DNA from: Anodontia alba
Lineage: Eukaryota > Mollusca > Bivalvia > Lucinida > Lucinidae
Length of the DNA stretch: 64,000 nt
Assembly: GCA_964016985.1 (NCBI GenBank)
Contig: OZ024823.1
Span: 109,294,476-109,358,475, forward strand
Direction: 5' to 3'
Within the stretch, counting starts at the first letter, position 1; every line of letters starts with the position of its first letter. Below the pieces are notes generated by a model. It saw only the letters and a list, made by a program, of their open reading frames with translations, did not search any database and had not been told where the DNA came from. This document shows positions 11,131-44,034 of this stretch, one piece after another. A program made the position numbers and the translations under genes.

Positions 11131-11464
11131 ACAGTGGACTCTCGTTATCTCGGCCTCGCTTACCTCGAATAACCGCTTATCTCGAAGTGAAAATCTTGTC
11201 CCTGTTTTAACACGGAAAAACTTAAATTAGGTAACAAAATATTGTGGAAATGAGGTGAAATTGCTCCTAAGGAGCAATTTCACCTCTTTTCCACAATATT
11301 TTCAATATATCTAACTTTAGAAGTCAAAATACATATTCTTTGTTAAATGTGGTTATTCGATTTATTGTTTTCCTGAATTCTGCAAATCTGATATGTCGAG
11401 GTACGGCTATCTCGAAGTGATTTAGAGAGTCTCTTGGAATTAGAGATAACGAGAGTCGACTGTA
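11130..11464. mobile_element. Tigger/pogo-type MITE with perfect hairpin
   Basis: Flanked by TA and ending in CAGTGGACTCTCGTTATCTC / GAGATAACGAGAGTCGACTG, the terminal style of pogo/Tigger elements (family knowledge). The centre (about 11239-11310) is a palindrome with arms around GAGGTGAAATTGCTCC-TA-AGGAGCAATTTCACCTC. No transposase is present. Confidence 0.75.
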
Positions 11465-11466
11465 CT

Positions 11467-11650
11467 TTAACCTTTTCACCTCTGAGTTTCTGTAGTGGAT
11501 TTTTCCATCCTTGAATTTGGACACGTCCATTGTTCCAAATAGGGACACTAGACACTTTCATTGTTCCAAAAAGTGATACCAGTAAAATCTCTAACCGAAT
11601 GGCAAGCAGTGTAACTCCTGATGAGACGGCTCGTGGGCTGAAAGGGTTAA
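11467..11650. mobile_element. TTAA-flanked MITE with one palindrome arm lost
   Basis: Begins TTAACCTTTTCACC and ends GGGCTGAAAGGGTTAA. It holds only the left half of the GATCAG hairpin (GCAAGCAGTGTAACTCCTGA followed by TGAGACGGCTCGT); the right arm is missing. Confidence 0.55.
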
Positions 11651-11736
11651 AAATAAAACATGGAAACCATAATATAAATATACCTACTGGTATGATACCG
11701 AGCTGATACCGAGCTGAACAATATATTGCTGTTAAC

Positions 11737-12146
11737 TAATGTCATTCAAGACATTCGCTTTCTGGGTCATCTAAAATAATACTAAGTGAGAAGACAATTT
11801 GCATGAACTGTCAAGCCCTAATTCTCTGAAAATAATAATAATAATAATAATAATAATGAAAAAAAAAACAAAAAAAAAAAAAAAACACAAAATTACGTCT
11901 GCTGAAACTATGACTGCGGTATTGCGCTGAAACTATGACTGCGGTATTGCGCTGTCCATCCGTCCAGCGAAAGAGAGTAATTGTTGCCACGGTGAATCCA
12001 AGTCTGACAGACTTGTCACTATTCCAGCAGATTTTTATATGTCTCCTGTGATCAAAGAAATCTCACATTTCATTGTCATAATTAGTTTTGTCTGGGATGA
12101 CTAGCACTATTTACCCTTAAAGCGCTAAGCAAAATAATAGCAGACG
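11737..12146. repeat. 0.4-kb direct repeat, left copy
   Basis: About 98% identical by eye to 14628-15017, from CTAATGTCATTCAAG to GCAGACGACATTGT. Differences include a tandem duplication of a ~27-bp CTGAAACTATGACTGCGG unit here, homopolymer length and a few substitutions. It contains an AATAATAAT tract, poly(A) and half of the GACAATTTGCATGAA foldback family. Confidence 0.8.
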
Positions 12147-12360
12147 ACATTGTGCTGTGCTGTATCTGTTTATCTCACCATGGGACACACTACACAACAT
12201 GATTGACCATGGTCCCGCTTGTCATTACCTTCTGGAATATACATAATTTGACAGTAACTAATTCCACATAACTACATACAAAACATAAACAACAAAATGT
12301 ATTTTAACACAACACATCTGATCCTCTGTTTGCTAGAATAACGTGTCCAAAGTCACCATG
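12147..12360 (-). other. Possible internal leader of an LTR element
   Basis: About 210 bp between the direct repeat and the primer site. No ORF. If the LTR interpretation is right, it is the start of the internal region on the minus strand, truncated at 12147. Confidence 0.35.
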
Positions 12361-12377
12361 ATCCCACTTCTGACACC
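12361..12377 (-). promoter_or_regulatory. tRNA-Leu-like primer-binding site
   Basis: On the minus strand the sequence is GGTGTCAGAAGTGGGAT, two bases inside an LTR terminus. This matches the complement of the 3' end of tRNA-Leu as used by many Ty3-type elements (recalled, not computed). The first base of the expected TGG is changed. Confidence 0.5.
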
Positions 12378-12379
12378 GT

Positions 12380-12509
12380 TGTCAGGTGATCGGACGAGTG
12401 TTGGGAACGGTGACGATGGACTAGACGCAATCACAAGCAATCAGGATAAACACAACACTTTGTAAAAATAAAAACAAGCATGTATTTAAAAAGTTCAAAA
12501 AAAAAAAAC

Positions 12510-12540
<31 letters not shown>

Positions 12541-14625
12541 ATAATTAAAGTTCAAATTTCCATGTTCCAATTTCTATGTTCCGAAGCTTCCATCCATAAT
12601 CCATAGGTACTGTTAAACTTCATAATCTGAAAAAACTTATTTAATTATATTTCCATAATTAAATATAATATAAATTTGAATTACATAAATTGTCCACGGA
12701 TGTATCCTCCATGATATTTCCGGTTATCACTAACACTTGTTCCCATAGAACTTTGAACAAAGCTTGCCGGAAAACATTTGATGGTCAATCATAGTGACGA
12801 TAACAGTGGTGAAACAGATACATAAACGGATACGGATATGGGACCTGAAAATAAGTATCATGTCCTAGAACTCTCGATATCAAACATGACAAGATATTTC
12901 CTTATTAATTTCCACTAGATATACAGAGTGTGTACGCCAAATGTTATAAATGCGACAAGTCCGTTGCAATTGATTATTATATAGCAAAATCAGATCCTAA
13001 AACCACATGGACGCTGTTAATGACATATAATATTGTAAAAAAAATCTAACACAGGCAGACACACAGTCAGAATATATCTGACATCTATATGAACTAATCG
13101 GAGGAATGGCATCTCGACGAATACACATTCTTACAGGAAGAACCCATGCGCCTTCCACTGTAAGAATCCCTTTAGAACGCTAAAGGCTAAAATAAATTAT
13201 AACTGCCATTATACCACAATGATGACACGATCACACATCGTCCCCACGTAATCATTGGGTACAATATCAACATGCCATCGTCATAGCCTCAAACATGACT
13301 CCTCACTGCTTGAGCCATTTCACCGTAAAATATTCTAGTAAAACAGACTTGTGATTAAAATAAAAAGGACCTCTGTATATGTGTTCGGTGAATATAGTCT
13401 TTGTCATTTGTGTAAATCGCGCTAATTAATGAATGTGTATGCAGTTAACATAACGCCTAACGGTAGCGTACTTTTACGCGTATATGTACGGTGTGTGCGG
13501 TTAACATAACAACATAACGCCTAACTGTGTCTTACATTTAGGCGTATATGTCTGGTATGTACATGTCAGATGAGAATATGTAATATCCATTTATCTTATT
13601 CAAATAAAAATATTAATGACTGCATTCTGATCAGGGTCTACAGAACCTATCAGACTCACCAGACTGATCAGGATCCATAGAATCGATCAAACTTAACCTC
13701 CCTATTCGGTTTAGTTTACACACCCGACACGGCTTATTCGTCTGATCAGGGTCTACACATATAACCAAAGTATACACATCTGATCAGGGTCTATCTACTT
13801 ATCATGCCGGGTTTGTAAGTACGAATGATACATAAAATCGCAACGTAGTAAAGCAATAAATTTACCTACTCGAATTTTAGCTGCGGTAAAGACGAGCAAG
13901 AATATTGCAAGAATAAAATTAAAATAAATTATTGACTTACCATGGTCAGATTCCCCAGATACAACACAACATGAAGATTAGAAAAAGGAAGACAAGGATC
14001 AGTCTTCGATGAAATGAATTTGTAGTGTGTATCGTTCTATTTAACCAGGGAACTTTTATAGTAATGTGGCACGTTTTGAAACATTGTGTCCACAAGTTAT
14101 CCGTGAAATTCAAGATCTAAAAATAATATTCACAAGAATACCGTGATAGTCAAGATTTAAAATAACCTGTTCGATTGTCCGAACGGTGCAAAGTTTCACA
14201 CAGCAACTGCTAAAACTATGAAGTAAAAAACATTTTTCTCTCGGAACGCTACAAAACTGCAAAATTACGACAGAAAATTGTTTCCCCTTTCAAAAGATAG
14301 CCTTGAGACGAAAATCAATCCCAGAACAGTGAAGATATTGATCACCAAACCTAGGTTCACTCGGAATATATAGTGTTCTGGTAACCGCTCAAGTATATAG
14401 ACGTGAATAATCAAATACACCCTCAGCATAACTATCTCGTGATTACCGTAATACCGTAACCTGAAAGCTGAAGTGTACCTACTTGCTTAAAAAGTAAAAC
14501 TGTCATCATAATCAGCGCTCCAGTTACAAATGCATTAATCTAACCTGGTTAATAAAAATCGATACAAACTTCTTTTTATACTATGTACATGTAAAATATA
14601 TTCAAGATAAAACAGGGACGTGACA
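12380..14625 (-). mobile_element. Candidate solo LTR, about 2.2 kb
   Basis: On the minus strand the segment begins TGTCACGTCCCTG (14625) and ends CCTGACA (12380), giving the TGTCA...TGACA inverted termini expected of an LTR. A primer-site-like sequence lies just outside. It holds AATAAAAACA-like sites and A-rich tracts near 12470-12540. No gag or pol sequence is present and no second LTR is seen, so the element is partial. It is long for an LTR. A non-LTR origin of this 2.2-kb block cannot be excluded. Confidence 0.45.
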
Positions 14626-14627
14626 CT

Positions 14628-15017
14628 AATGTCATTCAAGACATTCGCTTTCTGGGTCATCTAAAATAATACTAAGTGAGAAGACAATTTGCATGAACTG
14701 TCAAGCCCTATTCTCTGAAAATAATAATAATAATAATGAAAAAAAAAAAAAAAAAAAAAAAAAAAAACAAACACAAAATTACGTCTGCTGAAACTATGAC
14801 TCTGCGGTATTGCGCTGTCCATCCGTCCAGCGAAAGAGAGTAATTGTTGCCACGGTGAATCCAAGTCTGTCAGACTTGTCACTATTCCAGCAGATTTTTA
14901 TATGTCTCCTGTGATCCAAGAAATCTCACATTTCATTGTCATAATTAGTTTTGTCTGGGATGACTAGAACTATTTACCCTTAAAGCGCTAAGCAAAATAA
15001 TAGCAGACGACATTGTA
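14628..15017. repeat. 0.4-kb direct repeat, right copy
   Basis: Partner of 11737-12146. It starts two bases after the candidate LTR end and finishes at GCAGACGACATTGT, after which the two flanks diverge completely. Confidence 0.8.
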
Positions 15018-15427
15018 TTATCTCTTTCTTTTATTATATTAAAGATAAAACAAGACTTGACATGTCAAGATTCTTTCTTGTGGCAAAATGCAAAACAAAT
15101 AAAAAAAAAAAAAGGTCGTCTGCTGCAATTGTGATTTGCGCTTTAATGGTTAGCCGTTCACCCCGCTGATGAAATCGGCAGACAACAACCTAATCATAAT
15201 TTGTGTTTGGTTTACTGTTCGCACGAACGGACTTCCTACGAAAATTCAAGTAGAGAATTTCATAGGGATCCCTGCACTTGGTGTGACAGCAACAAGGGAT
15301 CTATCAATTAGTACTACCTGAGCAAAAACCCTGATGACCAATCCCTACACAGGTACTTTACCTCATAAAATGGCTCCGGAATGTGTTGGAATATTCATTC
15401 TCTCTTTAGACCAAATTTTACAGATCT
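15018..15427. other. Intergenic; MITE end near 15.1 kb
   Basis: GTCGTCTGCTGCAATTGTGA and GCGCTTTAATGGTTA at 15115-15152 look like the outer part of the TTAACCCTTAAAGCGC family. Nothing else is recognised. Confidence 0.35.
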
Positions 15428-15671
15428 GGACCCAGTTGTTCGAAGCGTCGTTAGCTTAACGAGCTCGTTAAGGGTCATTTCGTTAATTGTTTTAGCGGAT
15501 TCAATATACAGTATTCTGATATTTTTTGCTGAAAAAATGTGAGTAGCTTTTGCACTGCAAAAGCTACTCACATTTTTTCAGCAAAAAATCTCGGCATATT
15601 TGCGTATTACGCGATGTAAATTTTAACGAATCGTTAACTAACGACGTCGTTAGCTTTGAACAACTGGGCCC
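15428..15671. mobile_element. MITE with GGACCCAGTTGTTC termini and long hairpin
   Basis: The left end GGACCCAGTTGTTCGAAGC is matched by the complementary right end GCTTTGAACAACTGGGCCC. Inside, GCTAACGA-rich subterminal repeats flank a perfect hairpin at about 15522-15589 (TTTTTTGCTGAAAAAATGTG as the start of the left arm) with a CACTG loop. Confidence 0.75.
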
Positions 15672-16069
15672 TGAACTAGAGGAGACTGACTTTGAACATC
15701 TACGCTGATCTCATGAGATTTCATACAATTCAGACGAAATTTAGATGCCGCACTGATAACATATACTTCAATCTGGTACTATTTACCTTGGAAAATAGTG
15801 GTGATTTTGACAATGTCAGTAATATTAATGTCCTGATTATTGTACATTATTAACTTATCATCGGTTATCGGGTACACTTTTGATTACTTTGACTGGGTTC
15901 AAAATAGTATAATGGTTTCGAAATCAAATTATCAGAACTCCCCGAATCAAACAAACTGAGATTTTACAGTTTGGAAATTGCACATGCATATATAGGAAGC
16001 TGTTAGCACTTACATGATCTGTATTTTCAATTTCACAATTTTCGCAACGATTTAGAACACTTGAATTGC
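15672..16069. other. Intergenic, no feature seen
   Basis: AT-rich, short ORFs only, no recognised repeat. Confidence 0.4.
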
Positions 16070-18140
16070 CACTCGTGTGTCTCTCATGTCCATGAAGTTG
16101 GCTGCCAAAGCCAGTTGCCATTTGCCTATTCAATCGACACTAACTTGCAAATGGCACTAACTTCTTGGCAAATGGCAGCTTACATCACATTCTGGATGCA
16201 CTTCGCCAATCCTGACGAATTGGCAGCCGGCAACTGGCAGGCAGGTGCCATTTCGATTTCAGTGGTTTTAGAGTTTAACAGCTGATAAGGCAACTGGCAA
16301 ACGGCAGCCAGATGCCAATTCGAAAATTTTTGTGAATTGGCAACTGGCAACTAGCAATCAGATGCCAATTCGATTTGAGGCAGTTAACGAGAATAGTAGG
16401 TAAACAGGCAACCGGCAAAATGCAGCTAGTTGCCAGTTCGTCAGCCTTGCGAATTGGCAACTGGCAGCCAGATGCCAATTCGATTTTAGAGGGTTTTAGA
16501 ATATAACGCTGAAAAAACAGCTGGCAATACGAACATTCTTGTGAATTGGAAACTGACAACTGGCAGTCACATGCCAATTCGATTTCAGAGAGTTATAGAG
16601 AATAACAGTTGAATAGGCAACCGGCAAAAGGTAGCTAGTTGCAAATTCGTCAGTCTTGGCTAATTGGCAACTGGCAAATGGCAGCCGGATGCCAGATGCC
16701 AATTCGAAAATTCTTGTGAATTGGAAATTGACAACTGGCAGTCAGATGTCAATCCGATTTCAGAGAGTTATAGAGAATAACAGGTAAATAGGCAACCGGC
16801 AAAAGGCAGCTAGTTGTCAATTCGTCAATCCTGGCAAATTAGCAACTGGCAACTGGCAGCCGAATGCCAATTCGATATGAGAGGGTTTAAGACGATTAAA
16901 GCTAAATAAGAAAAATCTTGTGAATTGGCAACTGGCAATCAGATGTCAGTTGGATTTGAGGCAGTTAAAGAGAATAACAGGTAAATAGGCAACCGACAAA
17001 CGGCATCTAGTTGCCATTTCGTCAGTCCTGGTGAATAGGCAACTGGCGGTCAGATGCCAATTCGATTTGAGAGGGTTTTAGAGCATAACAGCTGAATAGA
17101 CAACTGGCAAACCAGATGCCATTCGCAAAATCTTGTTAATTTGCAACTGGTAACTGGCAGTCAGATGCCAATTCGAGTTCAGAGAGTTATAGAGAATAAC
17201 AGACGACCGTCAAAAGGCAGCTAGTTGCTAGTCCTGGCAGCAGGCAGCCAGATGCCAATTTGATTTGATAGGGTTTTAGAGCATAACGGCTGAAAAGACA
17301 ACTGGCAAACGGGAGCCAGATGCCAGTTTGCAAAATCTAGTGTCTTGGCAACTGGCAGGTACGTGCCAATATGACTCGAAATGGTTTTAGAGCATAACAG
17401 CTGAAAGGCAACGGGCAAATGGCAGCCAGATGCAAATTCGGAAATTCTTGTGAATTGGCAACTGACAACTGGTAGTCAGATGCCAATTCGATTTGAGAGG
17501 GGTTTATAGCATAACACCTGAATAGGCAACAGGCAAACGGCAGCCAGATGCCAATTCGCAAATTCTTGTGAATAGGCAACTGGTAACTGGCAGTCAGACG
17601 CCAATTCATTTTGAGGCAGTCTTGAGGCAGTTATAGAGAATAGCAGGTAAATAGACAACCGGCAAAAGGCAGCTAGTTGCAAATTCGTCAGTCCTGGAGA
17701 ATTGGCAACTGGCATTGGATAGCCAGATGCCAATTAGAGCTTAACAGCTAAATAGGAAACTAGCAAACGGCAGCAAGATGCCAATTCGCAATTTATTGTG
17801 AATTGGCATTGGCATTGGCATCTGTCAGTCAGATGCGAATTCAAATTGAGGCAGTCAAAAAGACAAACATGTGAATAGGCAACCGGCAAACGGCACTAGT
17901 TGTCGATTCGTCAATCTTGGCGAATTGGCAAGTGGCAGCCAGATGTCATTTTGATTTGAGAGGGTTTTAGACTAGAACAGCTGAATAGGGAACTGGTAAC
18001 TGGCAGCCAAATGCTAATTCGATTTAAGAAGGTTTTAGAGCATTAAAGCTAAATAGGTAATTGGCAAATAGTAGCCAAATGCCTGTTCCGAAGTTCTTGT
18101 AAACTGGCAATTGGCAACTCGGAGTCAGTGGCCAATTCGA
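16070..18140. repeat. Degenerate minisatellite built on GGCAACTGGCA
   Basis: About 2 kb of irregularly repeated modules: GGCAACTGGCA, CAGCCAGATGCCAATTCG, GAGAGGGTTTTAGAGCATAA and CAGTTATAGAGAATAACAGG. Modules alternate to give a loose higher-order unit of roughly 200 bp. Many open frames on the minus strand with repeated CQLPVAYSQ-like peptides follow from the repeat, not from a gene. Confidence 0.85.
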
Positions 18141-18394
18141 TTTTAGAGGAGTTTTAAACTTAAAAAAAAACAACTGAAAGCGGGAGTATATATTCACTCC
18201 TGGCTTCTGGGAAGAACCAGTATCAATCTCTCAAACCCTCAATTTGCTGTCCTGAAAGTGACCTAAGATTGGATTGAGGGAGATTTCTGTCTCAACTAAT
18301 AATGCAGGCCTCTTCATAGAAATGAAGTACTTTCTCCAAGCCACTTGTGTTCTCTAGGAAGGGCGCATAAATTGTCGTCTGGGCAATAATATAT

Positions 18395-18398
<4 letters not shown>
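18141..18398. other. Unique sequence, no feature seen
   Basis: No ORF, repeat or RNA gene recognised between the minisatellite and the GA tract. Confidence 0.4.

Positions 18399-18470
<72 letters not shown>
18399..18470. repeat. (GA)n microsatellite
   Basis: About 36 uninterrupted AG units. Confidence 0.95.
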
Positions 18471-18474
<4 letters not shown>

Positions 18475-18622
18475 ATGTAAACAAAGGAGAATTGGATTGA
18501 ACGTCAGTCAAATTATATAGACATGCCTAATCAAGAATGCTTATCAGCTGGCAAAGCTGGAATACCTGACAAAGGAAAAGCAAAGAGCCCTTTACTATCC
18601 ACAATAAAGCAGACAAATGTCA

Positions 18623-18781
18623 TAACCTTTCACCCCTACAGATCAACAAAGCCGTCTCATCAGGATCTACACTGTTGCCATTCTATTAAATATTTTGACT
18701 CAATCCCTAATTGCACCAATGAATGTGTCCAAATTAAGAGATGGATGAGCCCATTTCAGAAACTCAGGTGTAAAGGGTTAA
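18623..18781. mobile_element. MITE with one palindrome arm lost
   Basis: Starts ATAACCTTTCACCCCTACAG and ends CAGGTGTAAAGGGTTAA. Only the right half of the GATCAG hairpin remains (TCTCATCAGGATCTACACTG at 18656-18675). Confidence 0.5.
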
Positions 18782-19458
18782 TGAAGAACAGACAATTCTC
18801 CATAAATGGACAAAGTACTGTTAGAAGCTTTAAAATCAAGAATCTAATAGAGATCAAACAGTGCTAGTGTCTAAAATTACTGCTATAGCCTTCATGAAGA
18901 GATTGAAGCAGGCATCGAGACATTGAGGAAAGGAAAGTCAGCGAGAGTTGGTTAAATATCAGCAGAACTAGTTCAAGCAGGAGAAAAAGCCATAACTGAT
19001 GCCATTATAATACTGTGTAAGAAGATCTTTAAAACAGGCAAACCACAAATCCAAGTCAATGGTAATGATAGACCCTGCTCATGATGAGCCATCTCATTAG
19101 GATCTACACTGTTTGCAAAAATAGTGTTTTGGTCTACTGGGCTGAAAGGGTTAACTCCTTTTCATACATATCCTAAAAATGTTACTACCTGTTGATGTGT
19201 CTAAATTTAGCTGGATGAGTGGCAAACAGTGTAAATGCGTCGTATGGTCAATCTACACTGTTTGCTCAAGCCAGTCTGTCATACAACTTATACAGAGTAG
19301 GGAATCCACGTGACCAAATGACCAGGTACACGGAGTTTGTTACTATTTTTAGCTCCGCATAAGGTAGGATTTTTTAGAATATCTCTATTTCATACCAAAT
19401 GGAATTTGTTCAAATAAAGCGCAGAGTACCCGGAAAATCAAGCTTTTTCTTATGTTGT
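18782..19458. repeat. Half-hairpin repeat fragments
   Basis: About 19065-19152 repeats the element above in part (GATGAGCCATCTCATTAGG, ATCTACACTGTTTGC, GGGCTGAAAGGGTTAA), again with one arm. About 19221-19265 holds a small inverted repeat CAAACAGTGTA...TACACTGTTTG. No gene seen. Confidence 0.45.
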
Positions 19459-19610
19459 AAGCGCTGTTCTGCGATATGGTCTAATTCTCGAGAACATTCG
19501 AAGAATGTTTCTGCTGTCAATCTGGGTTATCGGGACAATGTACATGAATTTTGACGAAAAACCTTCTTCGAATGTTCTCGAGAATCAGACCAGATTGTAG
19601 AATAGCGCTT
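19459..19610. mobile_element. Palindromic MITE with AAGCGCT termini
   Basis: AAGCGCTGTTCTGCGATATG on the left corresponds to the imperfect complement TTGTAGAATAGCGCTT on the right. The inner arms TTCTCGAGAACATTCGAAG / CTTCGAATGTTCTCGAGAA are perfect. Confidence 0.6.
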
Positions 19611-20487
19611 GTCTGAATCTTTTTTTTATCTTGATATACAGTCTCTCTTTTCCGTATTCTGAGTTTAATCTCTTGTGCAACCGATATAAGAGTTGATTTT
19701 TCCCGAATAAGATTAGATGGCAAGCATTCCTAAGAGAATTTTTCCAGTATGGGTGAAGTTTGTCCAAAGTTCCTCAACTTATTTGTCAAAATTGGTTTTT
19801 ATGAATGATTCCTGTTACACCTTCATTTTGGCCTTGATTTTTGACGGTCAGCTTTTTGAAAGAGAAAGGCCTTACGTGGCTTTTATTTTAGTGTGACGGG
19901 TTCCACTGACGTGTAACTGAGCCTTAAATGGTGATGCGACAGTATAATTGGTGTGTGGGGGTGGGGGTGGGGAACAAAAAAAAAAACAAACAAACAAACA
20001 AAAAATGAATGTACATGACTGGTACCTGTACAGCAAAAAATACCGACTGCCAAATTTTATTCCTGTAACAACCTGCTTTACCTTGGCCCTGGACTCTTGT
20101 CTAATAGTAATGGCACGACAGTAAACACGCTTCGATCTACACAACCCTAGCTGTTTACCCGAGCTACTATAGGTAAAAATATAATTCCTTATCCGATGAC
20201 ATGAGACTTCTGGTAACAATTTTCTATTTGAAAGAATGCAGCTGGGAACCAGAAGTCTAATGTCACCGGACTATGTTGCATTTTGATCTATATCGTGACA
20301 ATCCTACCTATTTTGTCGAAAGACAAGCCATTGTTAACAGCGCGCCTGTCTCGAAAACACCGCCGGTGAATGTACACTTCCAATAGATTGTTTCTTCCGC
20401 ATAATATGTATATATAACTATCATGTTTTAACATGGTTCAGTCACCACGACCCTTTACCATACCTCCAGAGATGACACTTTTTTTAG
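19611..20487. other. Intergenic, no gene seen
   Basis: Short ORFs on the minus strand lack recognisable domains. A GTGGGGGTGGGGGTGGGG tract lies at 19954-19972 and poly(A)/(CAAA)n at 19976-20004. Confidence 0.4.
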
Positions 20488-20600
20488 TCGAAATGATGTT
20501 TTTCTCATTTCTCCACAAAACCATATGTTGTGGTACTCATTAAAGGCGCCTCGCACAGGCGCGTCTAATGAGTCCCCACAACAAATATTTTCATGGATAA
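20488..20600. repeat. Hairpin core related to the CCTCG palindrome
   Basis: ATTTCTCCACAAAACCATAT then GTTGTGGTACTCATTA, a GGCGCCTCGC...GCGCGTC centre and TAATGAGTCCCCACAAC. It shares the TACTCRTTAG and GCCTCG elements with the 280-bp MITE core but has different flanks. Confidence 0.55.
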
Positions 20601-21084
20601 ATAACAAAAAATATTATGTGAATACTTCTTATCTGGAGCTATGCTTTACTATATTGTATTGCTATAAGTTTTTACCTACTACCAACAGGACTGTTTCATG
20701 CATTAAAAATAATTGGACACCTGTAAACATATCATTACAATGCTACTCTGTGTATTAGAATAAATAAAAAAAATGAAACAGCACATACTATACTTATGTA
20801 ATTGTGACATTGTGAATGGAAAAAATACAGGCTTGTGTTATGAGTAATATATTTACGGCGATTACAGGTGAAAACTGTGAAGCTATTAATTGATATTTCC
20901 TTATCAGGAATATCCGAGTTTTATCAATATAAATCTATTAGAATCTAATTTTCATGGGAAACAGCAATGTGTCACAGATGAATTATCTTTGTGTTATAAC
21001 TATTGGAAATAATCCGACCAAATAATAATCTTTGAAGTCTTGCATTATACGCGTCGAAGTCAGAAAATAAACGCACGGTGCATG

Positions 21085-21250
21085 TGCGAATAGCAAAGGC
21101 CCAGATCAAACAGGGCATTCGCGCAGTCTGATCAGGGACCGCTGTTCGAATGACGATTTAACAGCAAAATTGCTTTCTCTTGGCGAACAGCAAAGGTCCT
21201 GATTAGACTGCGCGGATGCGCAGTCTAATCGGGGTCTTTGCTTTTCGCAT
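21085..21250. repeat. Two adjacent GCGCAGTCTGATCAG-type foldbacks
   Basis: Both contain GCAAAGGYCC(A/T)GAT...GCGCAGTCT(A/G)AT inverted halves. The second (21184-21249) is a near-perfect hairpin with a GCGCGGATGCGC centre. Confidence 0.55.
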
Positions 21251-21514
21251 ATATGCTAAGCCACTTTTTGAATGACACAACGCAAATTTGAAATCTTTCG
21301 CTTTTGAGATGCAGCAGACATTTTCATTGAGGCATATTTGCGTGGCACTACCACGCTGTGTTGCAAGATAGGCTATTGCCGTTTTATTGAAAATTCAATT
21401 ACGAGACATCATCGATTTGTGAAAGGATATTGGACTAATTGGCGTTTCTTGAACTATATTCAGATGCGGAGGCACTTCTGGAAGTTATTGTTTGACAAGT
21501 ATTGCTAAAAGACA

Positions 21515-21725
21515 TTTTAAGGGAACTGGATACACCTGGTAGCGTTTCCGCCATTTCTTCCAAGGGAGACAACTTTTTTGCGACTTCCTGTTTGCTTCCC
21601 GGCAGAGAAATCCCCTTCAGAAAAGGAGCCTACAATTAAAGGAAAGAATTTGCTCACTTTTCAGTAGGAAGACAAACGATTTTGATAGGGTTGTCTCCCC
21701 TGAAAGTGTATCGGATACCTTAATG
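21515..21725. mobile_element. AAGGGACTGGATACA-type MITE upstream of the HHIP-like gene
   Basis: AAGGGAACTGGATACACCTG, CGCCATTTCTTCCAAGGGAG, CTTCCTGTTTGCTT, and AAAGGAAAGAATTTGCTC match the family seen at 26.1, 29.4 and 48.8 kb. It ends about 30 bp before the gene's ATG, so it probably lies in the promoter or 5' UTR. I see no clear TATA box. Confidence 0.5.
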
Positions 21726-21751
21726 TATGCTGTGTTAAATATATTGAAGGC

Positions 21752-42925
<21,174 letters not shown>

Positions 42926-42940
42926 CCTGTAACCGAGAAG

Positions 42941-42946
42941 AATAAA
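42941..42946 (+). terminator. Polyadenylation signal AATAAA
   Basis: AATAAA lies 16 bp after the exon 8 stop codon. This implies a very short 3' UTR. Confidence 0.6.
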
Positions 42947-42979
42947 ATGTTGGATATTCAAACAAGAACTATCAAGATG

Positions 42980-43325
42980 CTTACCGTGAAACAAGCCCCT
43001 TAAGTTTTACCGTAAAACAAGCGCTTGAAGTTTTACCGTAAATCAAGCGTTTGAATTCTACCATAAAACAAGCGCCTGAAGTTTTACCGTAAAACAAGCA
43101 CTTGAAGTTTTACCATAAACAAGCGCTTGAAGTTTACCGTAAAACAATAGCTTGAAGTTTACCGTGAAACAGGCGCTTGAAGTTTTATATTGTAAAATAG
43201 GCGCTTGAAGTTTTTTCCGTAACGCAAGTGCTTGAAGTTTTACCATAAAGAAAGCGCTTGGTGTTTTACCTAAAACAAGCGCTTGGAGTTTAACAGTAAA
43301 ACAGGAGCCTGAAGTTTTACTGCAT
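42980..43325. repeat. 27-bp minisatellite
   Basis: About 13 units of AAGCGCTTGAAGTTTTACCG + TAAAAC with indels, just after the HHIP-like gene. The centre AAGCGCTT is itself palindromic. Period near 27 keeps a minus-strand frame open (KLQALVLR-like) without meaning. Confidence 0.85.
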
Positions 43326-43354
43326 ATACTTTAAGCATTTGGACAGACATGCCT

Positions 43355-43412
43355 CAGCAAACATTGTAGATTCTGATCAGACGCCACAGATCAGGGTCTA
43401 CACTGTTTGCCA
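43355..43412. repeat. GATCAG hairpin
   Basis: CAAACATTGTAGATTCTGAT / ATCAGGGTCTACACTGTTTG. Confidence 0.6.
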
Positions 43413-44030
43413 CTCAGTCAGTACTTTGAGTGGCATTATCAAGTAGTCCAAACAGCTTTTTTAGTATGGTAAGGAATTAAGGTGCCCAAATAATTCGGCT
43501 AAATATGGTATCTCACCGATAACTTCTCATCATTACCAATTTAAGACTCGAAACAATATCGAAAATATTATGATTAAAGACAGTTTGAAGGGTACATGGT
43601 CCAAACTTCAAACACCAGCCGGTACATGCAAGTCAGGTACATTGTGTCGCCAAATCATATATACCAAGCATTCACAGATTCTTGTAAGACCAGAATGAAT
43701 TGCAACATGAGAAAAAGGCCGATATGCCTAGATATTTCTTGGATCGGCGCTGTCGTTTTTGTAAGAAACTATGAGTGATAGAATGAATCTGTTTTTTTTG
43801 GCTGGTCCCTGTCATAAGTAATTCAAATCTTGTTCTAGCTTGTTCCAGCGTTAAGGATTCTTGAACCCATCCATTTTCCCCAAGGGCCAATCAAATTTCG
43901 AAAATAAAATACATAGAAATGAATGGCATGAGCCATTGGCCAATTTTATGGGCCCATTATAAATTTGAGCCAGAAATATCCCTGCTGTGCAGTTTGAGAA
44001 GGTTCTTCATTGTCCGGTTATTAAACTCTT
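43413..44030. other. Intergenic, no feature seen
   Basis: Short ORFs only. Confidence 0.4.
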
Positions 44031-44034
44031 TGGC

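Noticed and set aside
11737..15017. 0.4-kb direct repeats as LTRs of one retroelement
   Set aside because: They lack TG...CA ends with matching short flanking duplications, and the primer site lies next to the 2.2-kb block instead.
16061..17733. Several 60-100-codon frames with repeated CQLPVAYSQ-like peptides
   Set aside because: They follow the minisatellite's repeat unit, with no start context or domain.
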